From the NCBI RefSeq assembly GCF_030929505.1, contig NZ_JAVFVV010000034.1, forward strand, positions 1 through 34,361: a DNA stretch of 34,361 nt, given 5' to 3'. Numbering within the stretch: the first letter of the stretch is position 1; the number at the start of each line of letters is the position of its first letter. Origin of the DNA: Mesorhizobium sp. LHD-90 (lineage in GTDB: Bacteria; Pseudomonadota; Alphaproteobacteria; Rhizobiales; Rhizobiaceae). Below, in pieces: positions 7,984 to 16,222 of this stretch. The translations under genes were made by a program, and so were the position numbers. The notes beneath the pieces are model-generated. The model did no database searches. It worked only from the letters and a program-made list of their open reading frames with translations, and had not been told where the DNA came from.

Positions 7984-9621
7984 TCAGCGCTTCAATTCAT
8001 ATCCGAACCTTTCGCGATCCCATGTCGTTTTTGTGGTGCCTCTCTCCCGCAGGCGAACCTTCTGGATCTTGCCGTTTTCGGTCAGAGGCAGCGTATCGAC
8101 GAAATCGAGATAGCGCGGCACGGCGAAATAGGCGAGGCGGGACCGGCAGAAATCAAGCAATGCGGCGGGTTCGATCGTATGGCCGGAGGCCGGAATGATC
8201 GAGGCCATCACTTCGTCTTCGCCGAGTTCGGACGGCACGCCGTAGACGGCGCAGGACGACACGGACGGATGCGTCAGCAGAACCTGCTCGACTTCCCACG
8301 AGGAAATGTTCTCGCCACGGCGGCGGATCGCATCCTTCATACGATCGACGAACCGGAAGTTGCCGGCTGGATCGCGCGCTACGCGGTCGCCGGTGTGGAA
8401 CCAGAGATTGCGCCAGGACTCAACGGTCTTTTCCGGCATGCCGAAATATCCCGTCGCGAAGGCGAAGGGCTCGTCGGCCCTCAGGATCAGCTCTCCGGGC
8501 TGGCCGTACGCGACCTCCACATCGTTCTCGTCGACGATCCGCGCCTGGAAGCCGTCGAGCAGGTAACCCATGGTGCCGGGATGCTTCGAAGGGATATCTC
8601 CGCCAAAGACGAAGTTCGTCTCGGTCGAGCCGTAGGCGTCGAGGAGCGGTACGCCGAACCGCTCGAGGAACGGTTGATGAAAGCGGCCGGGAACGCCGCC
8701 GCCAAGCGCAACCCGGATCGAGTGCGAGCGGTCGGCGGATTCCGCAGGGCGGGTGAGCAGGATGGCCGCCATCGCGCCGAGAAGGTATCCTACAGTTGCC
8801 TTGTGGCGTGCGGCCGATTTCCAGAACGAGGAGGCGGAGAACTTGCGCTCCAGCACATAGGTCGAGCCGGTCAGCAGTGCCTGCCAGAAGCAGTTGAGCG
8901 CGTTGGTATGGAACAGCGGCAGGGTGGTGAACAGCACGTCGCCCTCGGAGATGCCAAGGCCGCGCGCCGTGTTGACGCCCCACCAGAAAAACTGCGCCTG
9001 CGGGCAGCACACGCCCTTTGCAGGGCCGGTCGTCCCCGAGGTGTAGAGGATCGTCAACGTGTCTGCTGGCTTGCCCGCCGGGGCTGCGCCGGACGACGGA
9101 TAGGCTGGCATCGTCTCAGCGGGCCTTGCGCCGACAACGGCGCTGTGCGTGTCGCCGATGATCCATATCGTCTCGACAGGGGCCAGTTCGGCGTCGAGAC
9201 CGTCGAAGGCTCCCGACAATTCAGCTTCGACGATGAGCAGCCTGGCGCCGCAATTGCCGAGCACATGGCGTAGTTGGGGACCGCGCGAAGCGGTGTTGAT
9301 CGGCACCAGGATCGCGCCGATCCACCCGCAGCCGAGAAACAGCTCGAGAAACTCCGGGCGGTTGGAGCAGAAAATCGCAACGCGGTCACCATGGCCGATC
9401 CCCGCCGTGGCGAGCAGGGCGCCCGCGCGGGCAGCCTTGTCGCGCATATCGGTATAGGTCCAGGTCGAGTCCTCGAAGGCGAAAAGCGGGCGATCCGCAA
9501 AGGCTTCGGCCTGCTCGTCCAGGATTTGCGCGATGCATCGCCTGTCCGCGGGAAAACGTGCAGGCAGCGCGCTTGCCAGCTCTCCCGTTTCACCCGCAGC
9601 GAAGCTCGGGGCATTCGGCAT
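7984..9621 (-). CDS. Acyl-CoA ligase (AMP-binding, CaiC-like)
   Basis: The 545-residue protein is an ANL-superfamily acid-CoA ligase. The ATP loop TILYTSGTTGPAKGV spans about 190-204. Later come DAYGSTETN, FHTGDRVARD, RRGENISSWEVE and the C-terminal ENGKIQK with the catalytic Lys. It resembles crotonobetaine/carnitine-CoA ligase and other CoA ligases of uncertain acid specificity. Reaction: acid + ATP + CoA to acyl-CoA + AMP + PPi, in the cytoplasm. ATG 9621 is preceded by AGGAG, which overlaps the TAG stop of the upstream ALDH, so the two genes are probably translationally coupled. It is the last gene of the six-gene operon. A second, different ligase starts the operon. Confidence 0.9.
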   Translation of the reverse strand: MPNAPSFAAGETGELASALPARFPADRRCIAQILDEQAEAFADRPLFAFEDSTWTYTDMRDKAARAGALLATAGIGHGDRVAIFCSNRPEFLELFLGCGWIGAILVPINTASRGPQLRHVLGNCGARLLIVEAELSGAFDGLDAELAPVETIWIIGDTHSAVVGARPAETMPAYPSSGAAPAGKPADTLTILYTSGTTGPAKGVCCPQAQFFWWGVNTARGLGISEGDVLFTTLPLFHTNALNCFWQALLTGSTYVLERKFSASSFWKSAARHKATVGYLLGAMAAILLTRPAESADRSHSIRVALGGGVPGRFHQPFLERFGVPLLDAYGSTETNFVFGGDIPSKHPGTMGYLLDGFQARIVDENDVEVAYGQPGELILRADEPFAFATGYFGMPEKTVESWRNLWFHTGDRVARDPAGNFRFVDRMKDAIRRRGENISSWEVEQVLLTHPSVSSCAVYGVPSELGEDEVMASIIPASGHTIEPAALLDFCRSRLAYFAVPRYLDFVDTLPLTENGKIQKVRLRERGTTKTTWDRERFGYELKR

Positions 9622-9631
9622 CCTGGCGCTC

Positions 9632-11140
9632 CTAGAGGCTGATCACCGCGGCCTTGAGCCGGGTGTGGTCGAGCACCGACTGCTCCCCGAGATCGTGGCC
9701 TACGCCCGAGTTCTTGGTGCCGCCGAAAGGCAGCGCTGCGTCGAGCACATTGTATACGTTGACCCAGACGTTTCCGGCCTTGAACCCCTTGATGAAGCGG
9801 TGCACGCGGCTGACGTCGCGGGTCCAGATGCTGGCGCCGAGGCCGTATTGGGAGTCGTTGGCGAGCGAGAGCGCCTCGGCTTCATCGGCGAACCTTGCCG
9901 CAACGAGCACCGGCCCGAAGATCTCCTCCTGTACGACGCGCATCGTCTGCTTTGTGTCGACCAGGACCGTGGGGCGGACATAGCTGCCCGGATGGTCGAG
10001 GGCTTCGCCGCCGGTGAGCACTGTCGCGCCCTCACGACGTCCGGCGTCGATGTAGTCCAGAACACGTTGCTGCTGCGCCTTGCTGACCAGCGGTCCCATC
10101 TGGGTCTCGGGGTCGAGCCCGGACCCGAGCCGGATCGACCGGGCGATTTCGGCGACGCCTTCGAGCACTTTGTCGAATATGCTTTCATGCACATAGAGGC
10201 GCGAGCCGGCGCAGCAGTTCTGGCCGTGGTTGGCGAAAATCGCCCAGGCTGCCGCAGGGATCGCCTGATCGAGATCGGCATCCTGCATGACGACAACCGG
10301 CGACTTGCCGCCGAGCTCGAGATTGTACTTCTTGAACGCCACCGCTGCGCTCGCTGCGATCAGCTTGCCGGTGGCGGTCGAGCCGGTGAAAGAGATCTTG
10401 TCGACACCGGGGTGACGCACGAGGTGCGCGCCGGTCCCGGCACCCGAGCCGGTGACGACGTTGACAACGCCTGCCGGTATCCCGGCCTCCAGCGCCAGGT
10501 CCGCCAGCCGCAGCGCGGTCAGCGGGGTGGGTTCGGCCGGCTTCAGCACCACCGTGCAGCCCGCCGTCAGAGCCGGCGCCAGCTTCCACACGGCCTGGCA
10601 AAGCGGAACGTTCCACGGCACGATGCCCGCGACGACGCCGATCGGCTCGCGGGTGGTGAAGGAGAAGAATTCGCCTGAAGGGATGTAGGGCGCGGAAATG
10701 TCAACCGTGCGCCCTTCGATCTTGGTGGCCCATCCGGACATGTAGCGCAGCACGTGAGCGGAGAACTCGACATCGATGAGCCGGGTGGCGCCAATGAGCC
10801 GGCCGCTGTTGACGGTTTCGAGCTCGGCCAGCTCGCGACCATTCTGCTCGATGAGATCCGCGAGCTTCAGCATGACGTGGGCGCGCTCATAGGGGCGCAT
10901 GCGCGACCATGGTCCGCTTTCCAGCGCGGCGCGCGCCGCAAGCACGGCGGCGTCGACATCCGCCGCGGTCGCCTCCGGGACGCGTGACACTTCCTGACCC
11001 GAACTTGGATCGATCAGCGGCACGGTTTGGTCGCCGGTTGAGCTTACAGACTTGCCGCCGATGCGCAGCAGATGTTGCTCGGCCAGGAATGCCCGGCTGG
11101 CTTGGCCAAGCAGGCTGAAATCGTTGCTATAGGCGCTCAT
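9632..11140 (-). CDS. Aldehyde dehydrogenase, second copy
   Basis: From ATG 11140 the product has 502 residues. PWNVPL gives Asn177, FTGSTATG lies near 251-258, LELGGKSP gives catalytic Glu275 and GQNCCAGSR gives nucleophile Cys309 beside a second Cys. The C-terminal PFGGTKNSGVGHDLG is typical. I chose ATG 11140 because GGGAGGA lies just upstream and the ALDH fold begins there; the frame is open 162 bp further but that sequence is low-complexity and runs into the cyclase gene. Inside the operon with the thiolase-like and DUF35 proteins, it may oxidise an aldehyde released by C-C cleavage; that is inference. It is related to the ALDH at 3035-4546 but clearly diverged from it. Confidence 0.9.
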   Translation of the reverse strand: MSAYSNDFSLLGQASRAFLAEQHLLRIGGKSVSSTGDQTVPLIDPSSGQEVSRVPEATAADVDAAVLAARAALESGPWSRMRPYERAHVMLKLADLIEQNGRELAELETVNSGRLIGATRLIDVEFSAHVLRYMSGWATKIEGRTVDISAPYIPSGEFFSFTTREPIGVVAGIVPWNVPLCQAVWKLAPALTAGCTVVLKPAEPTPLTALRLADLALEAGIPAGVVNVVTGSGAGTGAHLVRHPGVDKISFTGSTATGKLIAASAAVAFKKYNLELGGKSPVVVMQDADLDQAIPAAAWAIFANHGQNCCAGSRLYVHESIFDKVLEGVAEIARSIRLGSGLDPETQMGPLVSKAQQQRVLDYIDAGRREGATVLTGGEALDHPGSYVRPTVLVDTKQTMRVVQEEIFGPVLVAARFADEAEALSLANDSQYGLGASIWTRDVSRVHRFIKGFKAGNVWVNVYNVLDAALPFGGTKNSGVGHDLGEQSVLDHTRLKAAVISL

Positions 11141-11184
11141 GTCTTGCGTCCTCCCGAACGTTACCAGATTGCTCGCCCCCTCGC

Positions 11185-11985
11185 TCAACCGCCAACCAGA
11201 GCCAGCACGCGCAGCGGGCTGCCGGAACCATGCTTGATTTTCAGCGGAGCGGCGACGATGAGGGCGCCGACCGGCGGCAGCAGGTCGAGATTGGCGAGGC
11301 ACTGGAGCCCGTAACGACCCGCACCGTGGAGATAATGGTGCGCAGGGTAGGGCGGGCTGAAATGCCCGGCCTGTCCGGCGTCGGTGCCGATCGTCTCAGT
11401 GCCGAGGCCGATGATGCCGCGTTCCTCGACCAGCCAGCGCATGACCTCTGCGTCGGGGCCCGGCGTGTGCGCCCCGTCGTCTGTGAGGTTGGCATAGTCG
11501 CGTCCAGTCTTCTTCGACCAGTCGGTGCGCAGCAGCACCCAGTTACGGGCGGGGATGCGCCCATGCCTGGCCTCCCAGTCGAGCGCGGCGGAGCGGGTGA
11601 GCAGGAAATCCGGGTCCTCCGCCGCCTGGCGCGAGCAGTCGATGACGCAGGCCGGCGCGATCATGTCGGCGGCCGGCAGGGTGTCTACGGTGTTGAGCGG
11701 CAGGTCCTTGCCGGTGAACCAGTGTATCGGCGCGTCGAAATGCGTGCCGGTGTGTTCGCCGAAGGAGATGTTGTTCCAGTACCAGGCCGGGCCGTTGCCG
11801 TCATAGCGGGAGATCTGCTCCATCCGGAACGGCGCGGACTGGCCGAGTTCCGGCGGCATGACGATGGTGGGAAAATCCGGCGACAAGGTGTGCGTCAGGT
11901 CGATCACCTTCACGCCAGCGTCGGCGATGGAGGCCGCGAGCGCGGCGAGCAGGCCTGCGGACGTCTGGTTGCCCGGTGCGGTCAT
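11185..11985 (-). CDS. Cyclase-family metal hydrolase (kynurenine formamidase-like)
   Basis: The 266-residue protein has the family motif HxGTHxDxPxH as HTGTHFDAPIH, giving His78, His82, Asp84 and His88 as likely metal ligands. The opening VIDLTHTLSPDFPTI is also typical of the cyclase/KynB fold, which hydrolyses amides, lactones or similar bonds. Its ATG overlaps the TGA of the DUF35-SDR gene (ATGA), showing operon coupling. The operon context argues for a hydrolysis step on a pathway intermediate rather than tryptophan breakdown, since no other kynurenine genes are present. Exact substrate unknown. Confidence 0.85.
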   Translation of the reverse strand: MTAPGNQTSAGLLAALAASIADAGVKVIDLTHTLSPDFPTIVMPPELGQSAPFRMEQISRYDGNGPAWYWNNISFGEHTGTHFDAPIHWFTGKDLPLNTVDTLPAADMIAPACVIDCSRQAAEDPDFLLTRSAALDWEARHGRIPARNWVLLRTDWSKKTGRDYANLTDDGAHTPGPDAEVMRWLVEERGIIGLGTETIGTDAGQAGHFSPPYPAHHYLHGAGRYGLQCLANLDLLPPVGALIVAAPLKIKHGSGSPLRVLALVGG

Positions 11986-13223
11986 TGGCCGATCTCCCTC
12001 TCCAGCGCCTTCGGGTTGGCCGCCAGCCGGGCTGTGATGTCATTCGCAACATCGCCGACATAGACCTCCTCGATGCCACGCCGCAGGCCATCGACCACGG
12101 CATCGGCAAGCACAGCGGGAGCCAGCTTCGGCGGCGGCAGGGCCTGAAACCACTCGGTATCGAGGGGGCCGGCAAAGGCGTTCAGGAGCTTGACACCGCC
12201 CTGCGCGAGTTCGGTCCGCAGCCAGTGGGAAAGCGACAGACAGGCGGCGTGCGACACCGACAGGCTTCCCATCGCTGGCAGGTTGGCCAGCGCGTAGACC
12301 GACAGGATGTTCACCCAGGCCGCCGCGCCGTGATGGCCGTCGGCGCCGCGCGCGATCATGACCGGCGCGAAGGCGCGGGCAAGGCGCATCGTGCCGAACA
12401 ACGTCGCGTTCATGGCATCCGCCATGTGGAGCGTGGTCGCGCCGTCGAAAATGTGTCCCGGACGGATGTGGTCCGCAGTGTTGACCAGGATATCGACCTT
12501 GGCGCCGATATCGGCTGCGAGATCGGCCACCGACCGCTCGTCGGTCATTTCCAGGGGAACGATTTCGACCCCGGCCAGTTCGCGCAGCGACTGCTCGGCG
12601 GGGAACGGCTTCCAGCGATCGGCTACACCGACGAAAACCGTGCGCGCACCGGCGCGGACCAGGGAGCGGGCCAATGCCTGGCCGACCGGATTGCGGCCGT
12701 CGGAAATCAGGATGCGTCTGTCACGGGGGTCGGCGGCCATCTCCCGCCACTGCAGGTCGTCTTGCATGTCAGGCGTCCTCGAAACCGGATTTGCGAACAT
12801 GACCGCGTGGCCGCTGCGGTCCAACTGCAAGGAGAGCCGTACCGGCTCGCCCTCGATGCAGTCGCCATGGACGTGAGCGATCACCTGTGGCCCGCAGTCC
12901 ATCGTGACGATGCCGGTCCGCCAGGGCATCCGCTCGCGGAAATAGCTGTCGCCTGAGACCTGGATGGTGGTGAGGGCGGCCAGGACACCGCTGGACGGTG
13001 CCTCCACGAAGGGCAGCCTGTCTGACAGGCAATGCGGGCAGGCGTCGCGTGGCGGATAGGCAAAGCTGTTGCATGCCGCACACCGCTGGATTGCAAACCG
13101 GCCCTCGGCGGCCGCGAGCGTCAGCCCATGTGCGGCCCGGCTGCGGATGGCGGGCGGCAACAGCGGCTGCTGCGTACGTGCCAGCGGATTCTTGCGCTTG
13201 GGCCCTGGAAGCGGTTCGCTCAT
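11982..13223 (-). CDS. DUF35 zinc-ribbon/OB-fold protein fused to a degenerate SDR domain
   Basis: The 413-residue protein has two parts. Residues about 30-150 are a DUF35 module: a zinc ribbon with Cys48, Cys51, Cys62 and Cys65, then an OB-like region. DUF35 proteins normally partner thiolase-like enzymes and handle acyl-CoA. Residues about 168-410 resemble a short-chain dehydrogenase, but key features are altered: the TGxxxGxG loop reads SDGRNPVG, and the catalytic Tyr-x3-Lys reads Leu321-x3-His325, though Ser308 remains. The SDR part is probably not a normal oxidoreductase. The ATG overlaps the stop of the thiolase-like gene (ATGA), so the partners are made together. The frame opens earlier (13361) but that part lies inside the thiolase gene. 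Confidence 0.82.
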   Translation of the reverse strand: MSEPLPGPKRKNPLARTQQPLLPPAIRSRAAHGLTLAAAEGRFAIQRCAACNSFAYPPRDACPHCLSDRLPFVEAPSSGVLAALTTIQVSGDSYFRERMPWRTGIVTMDCGPQVIAHVHGDCIEGEPVRLSLQLDRSGHAVMFANPVSRTPDMQDDLQWREMAADPRDRRILISDGRNPVGQALARSLVRAGARTVFVGVADRWKPFPAEQSLRELAGVEIVPLEMTDERSVADLAADIGAKVDILVNTADHIRPGHIFDGATTLHMADAMNATLFGTMRLARAFAPVMIARGADGHHGAAAWVNILSVYALANLPAMGSLSVSHAACLSLSHWLRTELAQGGVKLLNAFAGPLDTEWFQALPPPKLAPAVLADAVVDGLRRGIEEVYVGDVANDITARLAANPKALEREIGQ

Positions 13224-14413
13224 CCGCCCCCCCCTGCGAAGATGACCGCACCGGAGGAGAGGCCGCGGTCGTAGTTGATCATGCCGAAGCCCGACGCAAG
13301 CCCGATGCGAGCGCCTTCCACCTGGGTCGGCCCGGCGAGCTTCATAACCTGGCGCATGCATTCGACGATGCCGAGGTGGCCGCCGGCCGCGCCGGCCTGC
13401 CCGACCGAGAGCTGCCCGCCCGAGGTGTTGTGCGGGAAGTCGCCGTCTATGGTGAAGGTGTGATTGCGGACGAAGTCGGGTCCTTCGCCTTTCTTGCAGA
13501 AACCCAGATCCTCGAACTGCATCATCGAGATGACAGGGTAGTCGTCGTAAGTCTGCACCACATCGACGTCGTTCGGCGAGATGCCGGCTATGTGGTAGAG
13601 TTCATCGACGTCCACAGCCCAACCGCCGCGAAGCTGTATCTCGTCGTCCGGGAACGCATGGTGCCGTTCGATCGTGGAGAGAATACGCGCGGACGGCAGA
13701 CCGAGCGATTTTGCCGTCTCGTCCCTCATGACGAGAAAAGCCTCTGCGCCGGCACAGGGCATCACGCAATCGAACAGATGGATGGGGTCGGCGATCGGAC
13801 GCGCAGACAAATACTGCTCGAGGGTAAGGGGCTTCTTCATCAACGCGTTCGGGTTGCGCAGCGCATTGTCGCGCTGAGCCACGCACAATTTACCGAAGTC
13901 CTCCCGTCGGGCGCCGAACTGCTTCATGTATCTGCGGGCTATCAGCGCGAAGCTGGCGTTGGGTCCGCCCGCTCCATAGGGATAGACGGCGTCCTGCGAG
14001 AAGCGCGAAAAGTTCGACAGCGTCCTGCGGAAAGTATCGACATGGTTGGTATCGCCGGCAACGCAGGCGACGATGTCGGCGTCGCCGGCCTGGACGGCGC
14101 GTGCGGCGCGCCGGAGCGACAGGACGCCGGAGACGCCGCCCATCGGAATGTAATCGAGCCAGCGCGGGGACAGGCCGAAATGCTGGGTAAGGCCGATCGC
14201 AGTATCGGGCGCTATGGAAAAGCTCGCAACCGCGAAGCCGTCGAAATCCCTGTGGCTGAGTCCGGCGCCTTCGGCCAGCGCCTTGAGCGCCCGGCCAATC
14301 CACCAATGGCCGCTTTCGATCGAGTAGCGCTGGTAGGGCACGGTGACCGGCACAGCCGCGACGATGCCGTCGTATGACTGTCGTTTCCCTTTCAGCACCC
14401 TATTTGCGTCCAT
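13220..14413 (-). CDS. Thiolase-like protein (SCP2-thiolase/Ltp2 type) lacking the nucleophilic Cys
   Basis: The 397-residue protein is a thiolase-superfamily member close to lipid-transfer/SCP2 thiolases, with GAGGPNASFALIARRYM, QFEDLGFCKKGEGP and HNTSGGQLSVGQAGAAGG. Where ordinary thiolases have the Cys nucleophile (CxSG), this one reads GVSG at 93-96, and the SEGH-type His reads SVGQ. Steroid side-chain retro-aldolases (Ltp2 with the DUF35 part of ChsH2) also lack the Cys and use Tyr residues; Tyr289 and Tyr381 sit at roughly comparable places here. Together with the DUF35 partner encoded by the overlapping next gene, a retro-aldol cleavage of a hydroxyacyl-CoA is the best hypothesis. ATG 14413 has AGGA about 9 nt upstream. 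Confidence 0.85.
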   Translation of the reverse strand: MDANRVLKGKRQSYDGIVAAVPVTVPYQRYSIESGHWWIGRALKALAEGAGLSHRDFDGFAVASFSIAPDTAIGLTQHFGLSPRWLDYIPMGGVSGVLSLRRAARAVQAGDADIVACVAGDTNHVDTFRRTLSNFSRFSQDAVYPYGAGGPNASFALIARRYMKQFGARREDFGKLCVAQRDNALRNPNALMKKPLTLEQYLSARPIADPIHLFDCVMPCAGAEAFLVMRDETAKSLGLPSARILSTIERHHAFPDDEIQLRGGWAVDVDELYHIAGISPNDVDVVQTYDDYPVISMMQFEDLGFCKKGEGPDFVRNHTFTIDGDFPHNTSGGQLSVGQAGAAGGHLGIVECMRQVMKLAGPTQVEGARIGLASGFGMINYDRGLSSGAVIFAGGGG

Positions 14414-14434
14414 CAGCGCACATCCTGATGATCG

Positions 14435-16054
14435 TCAGCTATGTCTAGTGGTCTTGCGCATTGCGGCCTTGAACTCCCTGAGGTCCATCGCCTGTCCCTG
14501 CTGGACAAGGTTTGCTGCCATCGCCTTGATCTCGCCCCGCTGGAGCTTCTGGGTCGAACCCAACGGCAGCTCGTCGACAAAGGCGGCATAGCCCGGCAGC
14601 TTATGGTAGGAGAGCTGCGCGGCGCCATCCCGGACGATCTGCTCTGCCATGGCTCGCGGGTCGGTCCCGGCACCGTCCGCCTTGACGAAGAAGGCGAACA
14701 CTTCCTCGCCGCGGATTTCGTCCGGCACGGGCGTCACCGCCACAGCCTTCAGCGCATCACTGCCGGCCAGTGCCGTCTCGACCTCGAGAACCGCGATGTT
14801 CTCGCCGCTGCGGCGGACGATGCTCTTCTTACGGTCGAAGAAATAGAGCAGGCCGTGCTCGTCCTCGAAAACGAGGTCGCCGGTGTGAAACCAGCCGCCG
14901 GCCCACGCCTCCTCGGTCGCCTGTTCCTCCTTGAGATAGCCGCTGAAGAAGCCGTCGCGAGGGTCGGGTCCGGCGGCGCGCACGAGGAGTTCGCCCGGCA
15001 CTCCCTGCGTCACCGGAACGCCGGCATCGTCAACGATCCGGTACTCCATGCCCGCGCGGGGCCGGCCGATGCAACGCTGGCCCGGCGTATACTCATCGCG
15101 CGCGGTGGTGGTCGTCGCCCGGCCGCCGGTCTCGGTCATCGCCCAGGCTTCGACGATCGGAAAGCCGTAGCGCTCCTCGAACTCGATCTTGTGGCGGGCG
15201 CCGACGCCGGGGCCGAGCGAGAACTTGACCCGGTGCTCGATTTCGGCCGGCGACTTGGGCAACTGCAGCAGGATTGCAGGAATGACGCCGAGGAAATGGA
15301 CAATGGTCGCGCCGGAGTCCTTTACCGACTGCCACCAGCGCTTGGGATGGAAGCGGTCGAGCGGCACAATCGCGCCGCCTTTGACGATCATGCCAAGGGC
15401 GGTGCAGCCGAGCGCGTTCATGTGGAACATCGGCAGCGGCGTCAGCGCCACCTCGCAGTCCTCGTCGATCCAGGCGATGCCGCCCTGCGTCACGTACCAG
15501 TCGGCAAGGGTCATGAAGTATGCGTTGGAAAGCATGCAACCCTTCGGCTTGCCGGTGCTGCCGGACGTGAACAGCAGCGCGCATTCGTCGCCCGGCTCCC
15601 CGTGCTGGCGTCGTGCGGCAACCGTCGGCGGCTGGATGTCTTCGCCGGGTATGATCACGCGCACCGCGGGGTTGGAAAAATCCGAGAGGACCGCGGCGGT
15701 CTTGCTGTGGGTGACCAACAGCTCGACTTCGGCCAGGCCGAGTTGGTACTCCAGCTCCGCGGGGCGCAGATCCGGATTTATCGGCACGATGGATACGCCG
15801 AGTGCATTCAGCGCGAGCCAATGGACGAAGAACTCGGGCCGGTTCTCCAGGAGGAGAGCGACACGGCAGCCAGCGCCGAAACCTACGTTGCCGAACCGAG
15901 TTCGCAGAGCCTGAATGGTATCGAACGCCTCTCCGTAGGAAATGTGGAAGCCTTGCGGAGCGTATGGCAACGCAGCGCTTTCCGGAGCCTTCAGAAACGC
16001 CGCATCGGGCTTTGCCTTTGCTTTTTCTTCGAAGGCGAGGAAAGGAGATCGCAT
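14435..16054 (-). CDS. Acyl-CoA ligase (AMP-binding), first gene of the operon
   Basis: From ATG 16054 the product has 539 residues. ALLFTSGSTGKPKGCML is the ATP loop, EAWAMTETGGRA and FHTGDLVFEDEHG follow, then RRSGENIAVLEVE and the C-terminal GSTQKLQRGEIK with the catalytic Lys. I chose ATG 16054 because AGGA lies about 7 nt upstream; the frame extends further but into the divergent promoter region. It should activate a carboxylic acid as its CoA thioester, feeding the downstream thiolase-like/DUF35 step. It is distinct from the ligase at 7984-9621, and two ligases in one operon suggest activation both before and after chain cleavage. The acid is unknown. Confidence 0.9.
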   Translation of the reverse strand: MRSPFLAFEEKAKAKPDAAFLKAPESAALPYAPQGFHISYGEAFDTIQALRTRFGNVGFGAGCRVALLLENRPEFFVHWLALNALGVSIVPINPDLRPAELEYQLGLAEVELLVTHSKTAAVLSDFSNPAVRVIIPGEDIQPPTVAARRQHGEPGDECALLFTSGSTGKPKGCMLSNAYFMTLADWYVTQGGIAWIDEDCEVALTPLPMFHMNALGCTALGMIVKGGAIVPLDRFHPKRWWQSVKDSGATIVHFLGVIPAILLQLPKSPAEIEHRVKFSLGPGVGARHKIEFEERYGFPIVEAWAMTETGGRATTTTARDEYTPGQRCIGRPRAGMEYRIVDDAGVPVTQGVPGELLVRAAGPDPRDGFFSGYLKEEQATEEAWAGGWFHTGDLVFEDEHGLLYFFDRKKSIVRRSGENIAVLEVETALAGSDALKAVAVTPVPDEIRGEEVFAFFVKADGAGTDPRAMAEQIVRDGAAQLSYHKLPGYAAFVDELPLGSTQKLQRGEIKAMAANLVQQGQAMDLREFKAAMRKTTRHS

Positions 16055-16222
16055 CGAATGTCCTGCTTCGCGCCAGGCTGCATCGCCGGAAATCCGGCTT
16101 CCGCAGGCCGTTGATCTGTAACGGGCGCGGCGCTTCAATTCCCGCTTGGGGTAGATGGGCGGACGCTGGGCGGTCCAATACAATCGCTTGCCGATTTGGA
16201 TCGCAAATTGCTATGGATCGCC
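16055..16222. promoter_or_regulatory. Divergent promoter region between ligase and LysR genes
   Basis: This 168-bp gap separates the minus-strand ligase operon from the plus-strand LysR gene, the classic place for LysR control of both. It contains inverted repeats AATCG-N5-CGATT at 16182-16196 and GCCGG-N4-CCGGC at 16085-16098. Neither matches the ATGCCG-N3-CGGYAT motif. No clear -10/-35 pair was recognised. Confidence 0.4.

Noticed and set aside
12998-14377. 459-codon plus-strand open frame opposite the thiolase-like gene
   Set aside because: It is a shadow of a well-supported gene, with arginine- and valine-rich composition and no motif.
14441-16114. 557-codon plus-strand open frame opposite the first acyl-CoA ligase
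   Set aside because: Same reasoning: it is antisense to a ligase with all ANL motifs and has no family features of its own.
16182-16196. AATCG-N5-CGATT repeat as a LysR autoregulatory box
   Set aside because: The T-to-A spacing is 9 rather than 11 and the arms do not match the shared motif, so it is mentioned only as part of the divergent promoter region.
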